From Agrypnia vestita (lineage: Eukaryota; Arthropoda; Insecta; Trichoptera; Phryganeidae): 64,000 nucleotides of DNA. Within the stretch, counting starts at the first letter, position 1. Every line of letters starts with the position of its first letter. The notes under the pieces were generated by a model, which was given only the letters and a program-made list of their open reading frames with translations, was not told the DNA's origin and did no database searches. Location: the NCBI GenBank assembly GCA_016648135.1, contig JADDOH010000175.1, positions 48,031 through 112,030 of the forward strand, written 5' to 3'. Shown piece by piece: positions 23,385-33,458 of this stretch. The translations under genes and the position numbers were made by a program.

Positions 23385-23911
23385 CTGAATGAATGTTTCA
23401 ATCGCATTTATATCAAAAGTGTTAAAAGTATCATGAATAGAGGGCGTCCGCGAAAGACCTGGTATGATCAGATTCTACAAGTATTGGAGGATGGCCCTGT
23501 TAAAAACCTCAATAACTGTAGAGCATGTATGAGAAGATGTATGAATGTAAGAAACAAAACGTTGCTGTATATATAATTAATCCTGTGTGACATTTTAGTA
23601 CATTCTGAGAAAAACGAATAAAACTGTATTTAAAAATAATTGCAGCGACTAGGCTTACAAAAAATATTTTAAATTATTACTAGGCAGACTTTCCAGATGA
23701 ATGGAAATATTTTATTTTAGTATATCTCCATTATTCATATGAAAAATTGACAAATTGATTCATTCATCTCAGAATGTACTAAACGTCACATAGGATTTAT
23801 TATATATACAGCGACGTAAAGTTGTGTGCCAAGATAGAAAAATATGGCGTCCTATCCCCTCTGCATACACCTGCGTGGAACCAGTATGATGGTTAGTTAG
23901 TTAGTTAGTTA
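23385..23911 (+). pseudogene. LINE 3' fragment (family C) split by a foldback element
   Basis: Before the interruption the frame reads NRGRPRKTWYDQILQVLEDG and CMRRCMNV; after it, KVVCQDRKIWRPIPSAYTC. This is the same C-terminal order as the larger family C copy at 35278-37398. It ends in a (GTTA)n tail at 23891-23911, matching the tail of that copy. A 259-bp foldback (23559-23817) sits inside the coding sequence. The 5' part of the LINE is missing. Confidence 0.85.
23559..23817. mobile_element. Small foldback/MITE inserted in a LINE
   Basis: Terminal inverted repeats of about 52 bp (23559-23610 and 23767-23817) begin ACGTTGCTGTATATATAAT and ACGTCGCTGTATATATAAT. The flanking AAA at 23556-23558 and 23818-23820 fits a 3-bp target duplication, though this is too simple to be sure. 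Removing the element restores LINE continuity, which supports the boundaries. There is no coding capacity. Confidence 0.75.
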
Positions 23912-24435
23912 TATCAAAGTTTTGTTCACATAAGTTAAATTAATACAGTAATGTTATCTAGTTTAATCCAACCCTTAATAGTGCATTTTGTAACATAACA
24001 TGTCATAATAGCCTAAATATTTAAGTATGCTCACCTAACGTAACACAATAATATTATTATAAAACATTATAATTTTTTAAGCACCATTTATCTTGATATT
24101 CTGACAATGGCTAATCGGTTCCTTAACAGCTATTGAAGTAAAAGCTGACCTGGGAGTTTGGCGTCTATCATTAAAATTTTTTGAGATGCAGAATGCAGAG
24201 CTCTTTAAGATATAGGGGTGCATATTTATCTGCAGCTGAAAGTGTACGTTGGTATAAATTTACTTACGTCTGAAAAAAACATATGTATGTCTAATCTTAA
24301 GGATACGTATATATAGCGGCATGCAGTCAGTAGTTAATGAATAGGCTTGCTTAGCTAGAATTTTGTAATATTCATTTAAAAATATGTGAGTGTCTCATAT
24401 TTTTATTCTCAATTACTATCATCTTCTTTTTCTTC
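23912..24435. other. Unassigned AT-rich DNA
   Basis: Nothing recognised. Confidence 0.4.
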
Positions 24436-24870
24436 TTCCTCAGCCTTCACTTCTCCACTCCTGGATATAGGCCTCTTCCATACCCTTCCATCCTTCCTAA
24501 TTATTTGCTAGTTGCTTTCCCCCTACAGCGGCTATATCGTCGATCCATCTCTTTTGAGGTCTTCCGACGCCTCTTTTATTTTCCCAAGGTCTCCATTTCA
24601 GAACTCTGTGAGTTCATCTTGTAGAATCTCACCTTGCAACATATCCTGCCCATTGCCATTTTAGCTTCGCTACACGATCCGTTATATCATATTATATTAT
24701 ATTCTAGTTACGCACCTAATTTCATAATTTCTAATTCATCTCTTAGGCTTACGCCAAGTTTGGATCTCTCGATGGGTTGTTGTGTGCATTTGAGCTTTTC
24801 TACACTTTTCATTGTAAGGGCTATCGTCTCCACTTCATACGTCATCATTGGCATCAAATGATTTTTATTT
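24436..24870 (-). pseudogene. LINE 3' fragment (family B)
   Basis: Minus-strand translation gives MTYEVETIALTMKSVEKLKC, a decayed SLRDELEIMKLG region, then RRPQKRWIDDIA and a tail near EEAYIQEW. It matches the plus-strand copy at 1036-1500 in the same order. Stops and frameshifts are present. Confidence 0.7.
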
Positions 24871-25516
24871 TAAGCTGATCTCTTTTTTATCGAAAATATG
24901 TTTGAGTTTGCCAAAAGCAGCCCAACTCATTCCTTTTCGTCTTGGCAATTCAGCTGTTTGATTTTCTTTGTCCATTTTTGTCTTGTGTCCCAGATATATA
25001 TATATTCATCTACTATTTCAATATTATTGTCTCGTCGCCTCTCATTACCATCATAATAATAAAATTTAAATATATCATTATATTCTGTCAGATGAATGTT
25101 TACTTTCGCTTTTTTGATGTATACTTAAAAATCAAAATACTGATTGCACGCGCTTGCCTTCATAATATTTCAGGTGACAGAGTGAACATATGTGTGCATA
25201 TTTAATTTATGAATGTATATTTCATTATATGCCTGATATAACGGTTGGACCATGTGTGTCTCACTAAAGTAGTCTATGTTCAAACATACATTGCGTTACT
25301 TAATCATATGTAAACAGAGCGTACATATTTACAGCTTAACACATTTGTGACAAAACATACCAAATAAATAATCTAATATATAAAACTGTTTTTTTTTGTA
25401 AAAAAAATTGCAAAAGAAGTGTCTTACGTGGTAGAATTAGTAACTCTATAATGATAAATACAAGTGTATTATAATTCTCCGGCAAATTGATTACTGTTCC
25501 AGCATATAATTTACAA
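24871..25516. other. Unassigned AT-rich DNA
   Basis: Nothing recognised. Confidence 0.4.
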
Positions 25517-25550
25517 GTAATTTATTTATTTATTTATTTATTTATTTAAT
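25517..25550. repeat. (TTTA)n microsatellite, LINE 3' tail
   Basis: About eight TTTA units at the end of the CR1-like element. On the LINE strand this is a (TAAA)n tail. Confidence 0.9.
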
Positions 25551-25635
25551 GTTTATGGAAGACCAACAGCACAAAAAAAAGCATAGAAAACATTGATACA
25601 ATATAGATGGCCAATTACAGGTCTCCACATTTAGA

Positions 25636-26454
25636 AATATATTAATTATATAGAAAGAAAGAATAAAAAATTTAAGCAAACAGAAATATGTCAGTAATGA
25701 TAAACATTTATGATATACTAAGGCATATTAATTATATAGAAAGAAAGAATAAAAAATTTAAACAAACAGAAATATGTCAGTAATGATAAACATTTATGAT
25801 ATACTAAGGCATATTAATTATATAGAAAGAAAGAATAAAAAATTTAAACAAAAAGAAACATGTCAGTAATGATAAATATTTATGATATACTAAGGCATAT
25901 TAATTATATAGAAAGAAAGAATAAAAAATTTAAACAAACAGAAATATGTCAGTAATGATAAATATTTATGATATACTAAGGCATATTAATTATATAGAAA
26001 GAAAGAAAAAAAAATTTAAACAAACTGAAATATGTCAGTAATGATAAATATTTATGATATACTAAGGCATATTAATTATATAGAAAGAAAGAATAAAAAA
26101 AATTTAAACAAACTGAAATATGTCAGTAATGATAAATATTTATGATATACTAAGGCATATTAATTATATAGAAAGAAAGAATAAAAAATTTAAACAAACA
26201 GAAATATGTCGGTAATGATAAATATTTATAATATACTGAGGCATATTAATTATATAGAAAGAAAGAATAAAAAATTTAAGCAAACAGAAATATGTCAGTA
26301 ATGATAAACATTTATGATATACTAAGGCATATTAATTATATAGAAAGAAAGAATAAAAAAATTTAAACAAACAGAAATATGTCAGTAATGATAAATATTT
26401 ATGATATACTAAGGCATATTAATTATATAGAAAGAAAGAATAAAAAATTTAAAT
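25636..26454. repeat. 86-bp minisatellite, about 9.5 copies, in LINE 3' UTR
   Basis: Units start at 25721, 25807, 25893 and 25979 (AGGCATATTAATTATATAG), a strict 86-bp period, and continue to about 26454. Units differ by single bases and small A-run indels. The array begins only 22 bp beyond the ORF2 stop codon, so it makes up nearly the whole 3' UTR. Confidence 0.95.
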
Positions 26455-26476
26455 AAAAGAAAAGGAAACTTAATTA

Positions 26477-29371
26477 TTACGTGGAAAAAAATTCAGCACT
26501 CAAAATTTTTCTTAATCTTGTGTGGCTGCACTCGAACAGATCAATATCCAATAATCTTATCAGTTTATTGAATGCATCGCATACCCTCAAGAAATATGAA
26601 TTCCGACGATAGTTGGATGAGGTAAAATCAATGTGAAAGACTGGGTTGTGTCTACGAGATCTACAGGGAACATGGAATTTTAGTCTATTTAATAGTTCAG
26701 GACAGTCGACGTTGCCTGATACAATTTTTAGTAGGTACATCAAATCACCTATTTCCCGACGTCTGTATAAAGGTAGGATGTGATATTTTTTGCATGAACT
26801 GTCATAATCGTCAGAAACGCAATTGAATTTAAAGTTGAGAAAGCGAATAAATTTTTTTTGAATTTGTTCCAAGCGATTTACATAGATCATATACTGGGGG
26901 TTCCATACTTGCGTTGCATACTCGAGTTTGCTTCTGACAAAAGTGCAGTAAAGTACTTTCAATGTCTTTACACACTTAAAATCTTTAGACATTCTCATGA
27001 TGAAACCTAAAGCCCTATAAGCCTTACTTATAATAGAATCGATATGTTCGTCGTATAATAATTTTCTATCATTGATCACCCCTAAATCTCTGATTGACGT
27101 AGCTGTTTCTAATTGTTCTCCTTTTAGTATATAGTTAAATGGTATTATATTCTTTTTGCGTGTGAAAACTACACAAGAACATTTTGAGGGATTCAAATCA
27201 AGTTTATTTAATTTACAATAATTATCTAACCGTAGCAAATCATCTTGTAGATTGAACGAATCGTAAATACTAGAAATTGGTTTAAAAATTTTCATATCGT
27301 CAGCAAAAATTAGGACATTAGAGTGACGAAAGCAATCGTGAATATCGGAAATGAAGATTATAAACAACAATGGCCCCAGCAGTGATCCCTGAGGTACTCC
27401 GCTGGGAACTACAACCCAACTCGACATGTAATTGCTTACTACCACAGCCTGAGTTCTATTATCGATGTAGGATGCAAACCATCTTAGCAAGTCACCACGT
27501 ATTCCGGCCAAGAAAAGCTTATTAATCAACAGATGATGATCTATTCTATCAAACGCCTTACTATAATCAGTATAGATCACATCTGTTTGAAGTCCTTTAT
27601 CCATTTTATCAGTTAGAAAGTCATTAAAGAGGATTAGATTGGAGACGGTTGATTTCCCTTTGATGAATCCGTGTTGATCTGGATGAAAGGAGTGATGAAG
27701 AGCTGCATAGACTTGATCGTATATAACCTTCTCGAAAACTTTAGCAATTGTGCACAATTTAGAAACAGGTCTATAATTTGCGACGTCTGATTTCGAGCCT
27801 TTTTTATGAATCGGCGTAATAAATGCCGATTTCCAGATATCTGGCACAAATCCATCCTTAATAGAATTTTTAAATAAAATTGTTAGAGGTACAGCAATTA
27901 TATCAGCACATTTAATTAAATATATTGGTGGTATTTGATCAGGTCCAGCAGATTTATTTATATCAAGATGCTTTAATTGATTTATTATGTTCGATTTACT
28001 GACTTCTATTGATGAAATGAAACAATCGGTGATTGGTTCGTAATTGGACAGAGAATTCGTATTTTGAGTACTTGAAGAGGGATTAGAAAACGTAGAATAA
28101 AAATAATCGGAAAAATAGTTACATATGTCGGATCCTGATGTGGCAGTATTGAGACCGTATGTCATATTACTTGGCAGGTTGAATGATTTAGATTTTGATT
28201 TAATAAATGACCAGAACGTTTTGGGGTTACGTACTACAGACTCCTCTATTTTAGAGATGTAATTCAAGTAACATTCGTTTTCCAATGACTTGGCTCTATC
28301 GCGTAAAATATTAAAAGATAATTCGTCAGATTTATTGCCATAAATTTTAAATTTACGAAAGTACTTGAATTTTTCTCTGATAATTTTTTTGAGTACCGCA
28401 GTGTACCAAGGAGGGAAATTATCAAAATTTCCCGTCTTGCATGGTACGCATTTGTCGCGAATAGTGTAAAGTACCTGGTAAAATGATCTCAATGCTTGCT
28501 CAACGGGCTTATCCGCTAGCAATAAATCCCAATCAATCTTGTTTAGTTCATTATTAATAACCTCAAAGTTAGCACGATGATAACAATATTTCGTTCGAGG
28601 TGCTGGTTTCAGTGAATGGAAGTCAATAAAATTAGCCGTTATTGTCAATGGTTTGTGGTGGGGATCCACAGATACTAATGGGTCAAGACATTCTGAAACT
28701 CCGACCAATTCGTTGCAAAGAACCAGGTCCAAAATCCGCCTATTGTCGTTATATACCCCATTGAATTGATGGAGATCAAACATATTGCTAAAATTGATAA
28801 ATTCACACTCGTCATTTGTGTGGTAATTGGTAGGTGAGAAGTAACAGGAGGAGGTATCGAAATTCCATTGGATTTTGCTCAAATTAAAATCGCCTAAGAT
28901 TAAAATATGATCATTGTGATTGGATGTTAAGATATTGCTTACTTTTTCTACAAAATTATTCAATTGTTTAGAAAAACAATATCCTTGATTTTGTGCACAT
29001 AAATAAAGAACACATACATGCAATTTTTTAGAAGTACGGGTATTCGAGTTATTCAGGTGGATAGTAATCCATATATCTTCAGCTGAAGAGGACCAAGATG
29101 GTTGCGGATAAACATTTAGATTAATCCGTGACGCAATTAAGACACCTCCACCGTATTTTTGATTAGTTTCTTCGTAATTACGGTCGCGTCGCCAAACCAA
29201 ATAACGACTATCAAACAATTCAGCGTCGCTTATGCTATCTGTTAACCACGTTTCAGTTAAGCACACTAGATCATAATTAGCCATAGAAATATTGCGATAA
29301 AAGTCACTTGATTTGGTTCGTAGACCTCTCACGTTCTGATAATAAGCGGTAAACCTATTAGATGTCGACAT
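26477..29371 (-). CDS. LINE ORF2: endonuclease and reverse transcriptase, CR1-like, intact
   Basis: The product is 964 residues without stops, the usual length for CR1-like ORF2. The N-terminal third is an APE-type endonuclease: YYQNVRGLR near residue 12, VCLTETWL, GGGVLIA, LILGDFN and the DPHHKPL histidine motif near residue 237. The reverse transcriptase follows: NYRPVSKL, HGFIKGKST, motif A YTDYSKAFD at about 600, motif B SGVPQGSLLGP at about 657 and the catalytic FADD at about 689. A C-terminal region with RDLGV and a Cys/His-poor tail ends the protein. In the family it nicks target DNA and copies element RNA in place. All catalytic residues I can check are present, so it may be functional in trans. 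Confidence 0.93.
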   Translation of the reverse strand: MSTSNRFTAYYQNVRGLRTKSSDFYRNISMANYDLVCLTETWLTDSISDAELFDSRYLVWRRDRNYEETNQKYGGGVLIASRINLNVYPQPSWSSSAEDIWITIHLNNSNTRTSKKLHVCVLYLCAQNQGYCFSKQLNNFVEKVSNILTSNHNDHILILGDFNLSKIQWNFDTSSCYFSPTNYHTNDECEFINFSNMFDLHQFNGVYNDNRRILDLVLCNELVGVSECLDPLVSVDPHHKPLTITANFIDFHSLKPAPRTKYCYHRANFEVINNELNKIDWDLLLADKPVEQALRSFYQVLYTIRDKCVPCKTGNFDNFPPWYTAVLKKIIREKFKYFRKFKIYGNKSDELSFNILRDRAKSLENECYLNYISKIEESVVRNPKTFWSFIKSKSKSFNLPSNMTYGLNTATSGSDICNYFSDYFYSTFSNPSSSTQNTNSLSNYEPITDCFISSIEVSKSNIINQLKHLDINKSAGPDQIPPIYLIKCADIIAVPLTILFKNSIKDGFVPDIWKSAFITPIHKKGSKSDVANYRPVSKLCTIAKVFEKVIYDQVYAALHHSFHPDQHGFIKGKSTVSNLILFNDFLTDKMDKGLQTDVIYTDYSKAFDRIDHHLLINKLFLAGIRGDLLRWFASYIDNRTQAVVVSNYMSSWVVVPSGVPQGSLLGPLLFIIFISDIHDCFRHSNVLIFADDMKIFKPISSIYDSFNLQDDLLRLDNYCKLNKLDLNPSKCSCVVFTRKKNIIPFNYILKGEQLETATSIRDLGVINDRKLLYDEHIDSIISKAYRALGFIMRMSKDFKCVKTLKVLYCTFVRSKLEYATQVWNPQYMIYVNRLEQIQKKFIRFLNFKFNCVSDDYDSSCKKYHILPLYRRREIGDLMYLLKIVSGNVDCPELLNRLKFHVPCRSRRHNPVFHIDFTSSNYRRNSYFLRVCDAFNKLIRLLDIDLFECSHTRLRKILSAEFFST

Positions 29372-29870
29372 CTATTAATTAAAAATGAAAGATAACGACA
29401 TAAAAATTCGAATAACTATCAATGAGAATAAATAAAGTACACAATTGATATTGGGCATGCGAGGCATTCAACTTTGTTAATGAGATATGAGTATTGAACT
29501 GAAGAAACAAATTTCGTAAATTTGACAAGTGCAGGTATATTCAAATATAGCTCGTTCGTTTTTAATTAATGAAACAGCCATAAATAATGTGGAGCTAGTG
29601 AGATGAATATAATAGAGTTAGAAAAATAGAAAATACTGTTTGATGTAATCAGTGATCTTTTCAGGGTGCATTTACCGAGCTTCAATGACAAGTGCAACGC
29701 CAGTATAAGATATGTGAAATCGTAAATATGCCAGTTAAAAAGGAGATAGACAATAAAAAGTATATTAAATATGGACAATCTAGATAATAATAAATTGCTA
29801 TCGAGATTGTGTAGAAAGGTAATATGAGAATGTCAAACGTTGCAGTAGTGGAAACGTAGTAGTAATATAG
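29372..29870. other. Spacer between LINE ORF1 and ORF2
   Basis: About 500 bp of AT-rich sequence with no recognised domain. A 70-codon open frame inside (29566-29778) has only hydrophobic, AT-driven composition. Confidence 0.5.
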
Positions 29871-30310
29871 TCACAGTTTGTCCAGGTCCTGTTCGTTCCG
29901 AATGGTGACAATTTTAGCGGTATCTGTAGATCTTGCGAGGATGAGGCCGTCTTTGATCCATACATACTTGTACTTTTTTACGGCTGCTCGTTCGCGTACT
30001 TCCCGATAGAGGATTTTATTTTGTAGAGTGAGGTGCTCGTTAATGAAGATCCGTTGGTCTTGGTTGCCTAATCCGAGGCGATGTAATGTGAGATGGCTTC
30101 GAGATTGGCGCGCATGAGCAATGACTTCATTGCGCATAATCTTGGATGACAGCTTCACTATGATGTTTTTTTAGGACGAGTTGAGTTCACTCGATGGGGG
30201 ACACGGACTACATCTAGGATATCCCGTTTAGAAATGGGAAAGTTTATTGCACTGCCCACATCTTCGATTATTTTCATTAGGTTTTCATTCCGCTTCTCCG
30301 GTATCATCTG
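29871..30310 (-). pseudogene. LINE ORF1 C-terminal part, frameshifted
   Basis: Minus-strand reading starts at about 30308 with MIPEKRNENLMKIIEDVG, then KRDILDVVRVPHR, and runs into stops near 30165. One frame over it resumes with VKLSSKIMRNEVI, IFINEHLTLQNK, KYKYVWIKDG and ends DLDKL at 29871. The switch lies at a run of seven T on the plus strand (about 30166-30172), so a single extra base explains it. In related LINEs this protein binds element RNA. The N-terminal part is missing. Confidence 0.8.
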
Positions 30311-30640
30311 AATGAAAGAATGATAAAAAATCCACAAATAGTACAGAACAAAGTAAAGCGTATTTTATTAAAATGTAAAAAAAGGACAAAAATAACATGA
30401 ATTTTGAAAGACCTAAAATAAGAATTAGTTAATCAAAGAATAAAATACCTTTTATAACGTTTTGGTACAAATATTTAAAATTAGAGACGGATTATTGCCC
30501 AAATACTTTCGTAACAGAGTGAAACTGAATTAGGATTTTCATTCATACAATACTAGAAGCGGCGACAGTGTAAGACTTCGGAAGAAAATTAAAAACTCTT
30601 CTTTTTTTTCAATTGATTCAGCAACATTGTAGATTGACAT
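30311..30640. repeat. Dispersed repeat shared with 59360-59560
   Basis: From about 30410 to 30590 the sequence parallels 59370-59550. Shared blocks include TTAATCAAAGAATA, GGATTATTGCCCAA, TTTTCATTCATACAAT and GGCGACAGTGTAAGACT. No coding content. Possibly an unclassified interspersed repeat. Confidence 0.7.
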
Positions 30641-30730
30641 TTAAAAAAAATATTGATTATATTATTTGTTTATATCTATTTCTTTAAAAGAAATAGATAT
30701 AAACAAATAATATAATGAATATTTTTTTAA
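30641..30730. repeat. Near-perfect 90-bp palindrome
   Basis: The inner 30-bp arms (30656-30685 and 30687-30716) are perfect around a single A. Arms continue to about 45 bp with one mismatch and one A-run difference. Confidence 0.85.
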
Positions 30731-30949
30731 AACTCTTCACAAATTGTATAGAAGAGTGAAAAAATTTTACTATGAAAACTTTTAAACGTATAATGATAAT
30801 CTACTTTGTACAATGTTTTCAATGTTAATCATATATCAGCACATAACAGCAGGATAACATACGAGTATGTATGAAAGTAAATAAATGGTGAAATAAATAA
30901 ATAAAGAGATTAATGCTGCGGATATAGCTTCGCAAATTTAATACAACAA

Positions 30950-31181
30950 GAAGTTTGTCTAAGAATAAACTTCGATAAAACGAATATAAATGCTAATAAC
31001 GAGAAGGGCATACCACAATAACGAGCAGTTCGGTAGACATTACTTCAATGAAGTTGAGAACGTCAAATATCTCAGAGCGAATATTAACAACACTAACACA
31101 ATGAAAACAGAGTTGAAAGCGAAGTTGACCAAAGCGAACAATTGTACAGGCAATATATTGTTAAAAATAAATGTTAGTTAA
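30950..31181 (+). pseudogene. LINE reverse transcriptase thumb fragment (family D)
   Basis: Plus-strand frames read SLRINFDKTN, then MLITRR and FNEVENVKYLRANINN, ending with KANNCTGNILLKI. This is the typical region after the YADD box of several LINE lineages. A frameshift separates the first two parts. Nothing upstream of the thumb survives. Confidence 0.55.
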
Positions 31182-31640
31182 ATATTACCATTTAAAAAAT
31201 AATCGGTAGCAAAACGTAGGCCTTAACCCCAGCAGAAAAAATCATTTTAGCTATTGGGGGATTATTCATAATGATCATTAAATAATATAAACCTTGTTAC
31301 CTCTACGTGAATTTAATTTTATCTTTTTTTCAATTCTTAAGTTTTGAGAGAAACCGAATCTCTCATCGAACATATTTGAATTTAACTATTTATATTGAAA
31401 CAGAATCAATGAAATTCTATATTTAAAATTAGTCAGTTAAATACTTTACTTGTCGGTGAGATATTCTGTTTCTGTCGAAATATAAGGAGTGAAAAAAATA
31501 TTAAATTTTAAACCACCAGATACGAAGATTGTGAGAACACTTGTTTCGCGGTATTTCTATATGCATCTGAGATCACAAGAGTATAGTGTGATTAACGCAT
31601 TATAGTGTGGTGCTGGCGGCGGATACTACAAATACCATGG
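31182..31640. other. Unassigned AT-rich DNA
   Basis: Nothing recognised. Confidence 0.4.
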
Positions 31641-31649
31641 ATAGCTACA

Positions 31650-31950
31650 GTATAAATGTGCATATTGAAATTTCTTGGACGTACCTAGATTAGACTCGCA
31701 GATGCACTGGAGAGACTGGTGGTACAAGGGAAAGTCGAGGAAGTCCGTTATAGTGGAAGATTACTTACAATATTGACGGACCTGTTAGTCTGCAGTCGAT
31801 GACTTATGATAGTTATGGCTAGGAAACTGCCAGGAATAGTGAAGATCGGAAGAGAAGTCGCCGGATAGTTTTGGCTGTTATTTGAGTTATAAGAGGCCAC
31901 GACTACTCTCCCAAGAGTATGGTGAAGAAGAAAAAGATGTGTCTTTTTTA
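31650..31950 (+). pseudogene. LINE C-terminal fragment, possibly same copy as 30950-31181
   Basis: Plus-strand translation shows RLADALERLVVQGKVEEVRY and then a decayed region with EDRKRSRRIV and GHDYS, followed by an AAG-rich end. The order fits the tail of LINE ORF2 proteins in which a GKVEG motif precedes an EDR-W-R motif. The missing 470 bp between this and the thumb fragment could be an insertion or decay. Confidence 0.45.
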
Positions 31951-33228
31951 CGGCACCAGCAACCATCATGCACCAGCAATCTCAAGAGATTAAACCTCGA
32001 AAGCGATGGGACGACAATGCAAAGAATATATAATAAAATTCCTATTTGAAAAGATCAACGGGTCACAGCCATCTGATGATAATATTTCTGTGATATTCTC
32101 ATCCTTCTATCTAAGGGGGAGACGATGTCGGGAGTCCTTATTAAAAGTCCTCGTTCCTTCTAGGTTTTTATTGTCTCGTATCAATTAATACAGAATCGCG
32201 ACAATTACAATTAGCGGTTTAAAGGTGGCGTAAGTAGTATTTTCTCTCGTGCTGGCTACTTGTTAGTGAGTGTGATGAGCGCACATAGCAAATAACCAGG
32301 AACCCTTTTTTTTCCATTCACTCTCTCGTATTGCCCGTCTCTCTCATTTATTCTGACAGACTGCTACACCCTAAAGTGCAACAAATTGTTTTATAGACAG
32401 CTGGGAGCGGATTCAGGATGGTTTTCTTGTTCTTCTCAATGCTTCAATTACACAAGGAAACACTTGTAAAAGTTTGAACTATTTATTGAAAATAATACAG
32501 TAACAAACACGTGTGAGTTGTAATACAACCAAAATAAGATTGACAGGGCTGAAGCGTCTGATATGCTTTTATATAGATTATGGAAGTGAACCTAGATATC
32601 AATACAAAGCGTGGCGTTTTGTCACGTACGTCAGTAGAGATAAGTTCTTCGGGTGCAGGGTGCGTGCACTTTGCAACCCCGCGGGATGATAATATCCTTA
32701 TCAAATGCTGGAACATAACAAGACGATCCAGATACATTAGTGCTTTTTTTCATGTGAATGGCAGACCCTAAGTATTAGCTCGCGTATTGAGAAATGCATG
32801 ACGAAATATACCCATGAAACGCTTCAAAGAGCCCGCCGCCTAATGAAGAAACCTGGTGTATATATCTACTATATTGTATATGTTGTTGTAGGTAGTGGCG
32901 TGGTAATAATAAACTTACCTATTCACCCTCATGTGGGATTATTACCTGAGCTAAGTGAAGTACCTGAATCAATGTTTTAAACATAAGTGTTAATGGAAAA
33001 GTTAGGTGTGTGAAACTTTTAATGATGACAAATAATTATGTAGATTAGTATAATCGTGTGTCTGTCTAAAAAGGTTGGTAGTTCAATGTTGCCAGCAACT
33101 CAGCTTTAAATAAATATAATTCTTTAAATAATATTTCCACAGCACAAGCATTGAGTTTCTTTATGAAAGTTGTTTACTCGATTATATAAAATATATACGA
33201 TATAAAAAATACATATACCTACATATAC
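31951..33228. other. Unassigned DNA
   Basis: Nothing recognised on either strand. A C/T-rich patch lies near 32280-32350. Confidence 0.4.
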
Positions 33229-33458
33229 CAGGGGCGTGTTGTCAAAACAAGAAGCGCGACTTTTTCCTACGCATAAAATTTGGAAAGGCACCGAAATAAG
33301 AGATATATCTCGTAATATTCCTATCACAATAATTAAATTATTATTAAGATTTTAATATTTCCTAATATTCTGTCAGCTAAATATTTAATTTAGATTTTTT
33401 TTTCCCAAATATATGTTTACATCAAAACTATGATTCTTGTTCTTACCGCACGCCCCTG
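33229..33458. mobile_element. Small hAT-like non-autonomous element
   Basis: The ends are the inverted repeat CAGGGGCGTG and CACGCCCCTG. The flanks share ATATAC (33223-33228 and 33459-33464). hAT elements usually make 8-bp duplications, so either two bases have changed or the boundary is off. Length is 230 bp, with no coding content. Confidence 0.6.

Larger units (their letters stand above)
25517..30310 (-). mobile_element. CR1-like LINE, nearly complete, 5' truncated in ORF1
   Basis: Minus-strand order: the C-terminal part of ORF1 (30310-29871, frameshifted), a 500-bp spacer, intact ORF2 (29371-26477), a 3' UTR dominated by an 86-bp tandem array, and a (TAAA)n-type microsatellite tail at 25517-25550. 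A two-ORF layout with an APE-type endonuclease, a reverse transcriptase and a microsatellite tail fits the CR1/Jockey-related group. The 5' end is lost within ORF1, as expected of incomplete reverse transcription. No target duplication identified. Confidence 0.85.

Noticed and set aside
24942..25205. 87-codon plus-strand open frame
   Set aside because: AT-driven hydrophobic composition, no homology recognised, next to LINE remains.
25636..26454. CRISPR-like array
   Set aside because: The 86-bp units are contiguous without unique spacers, and the context is a eukaryotic LINE 3' UTR; it is a minisatellite.
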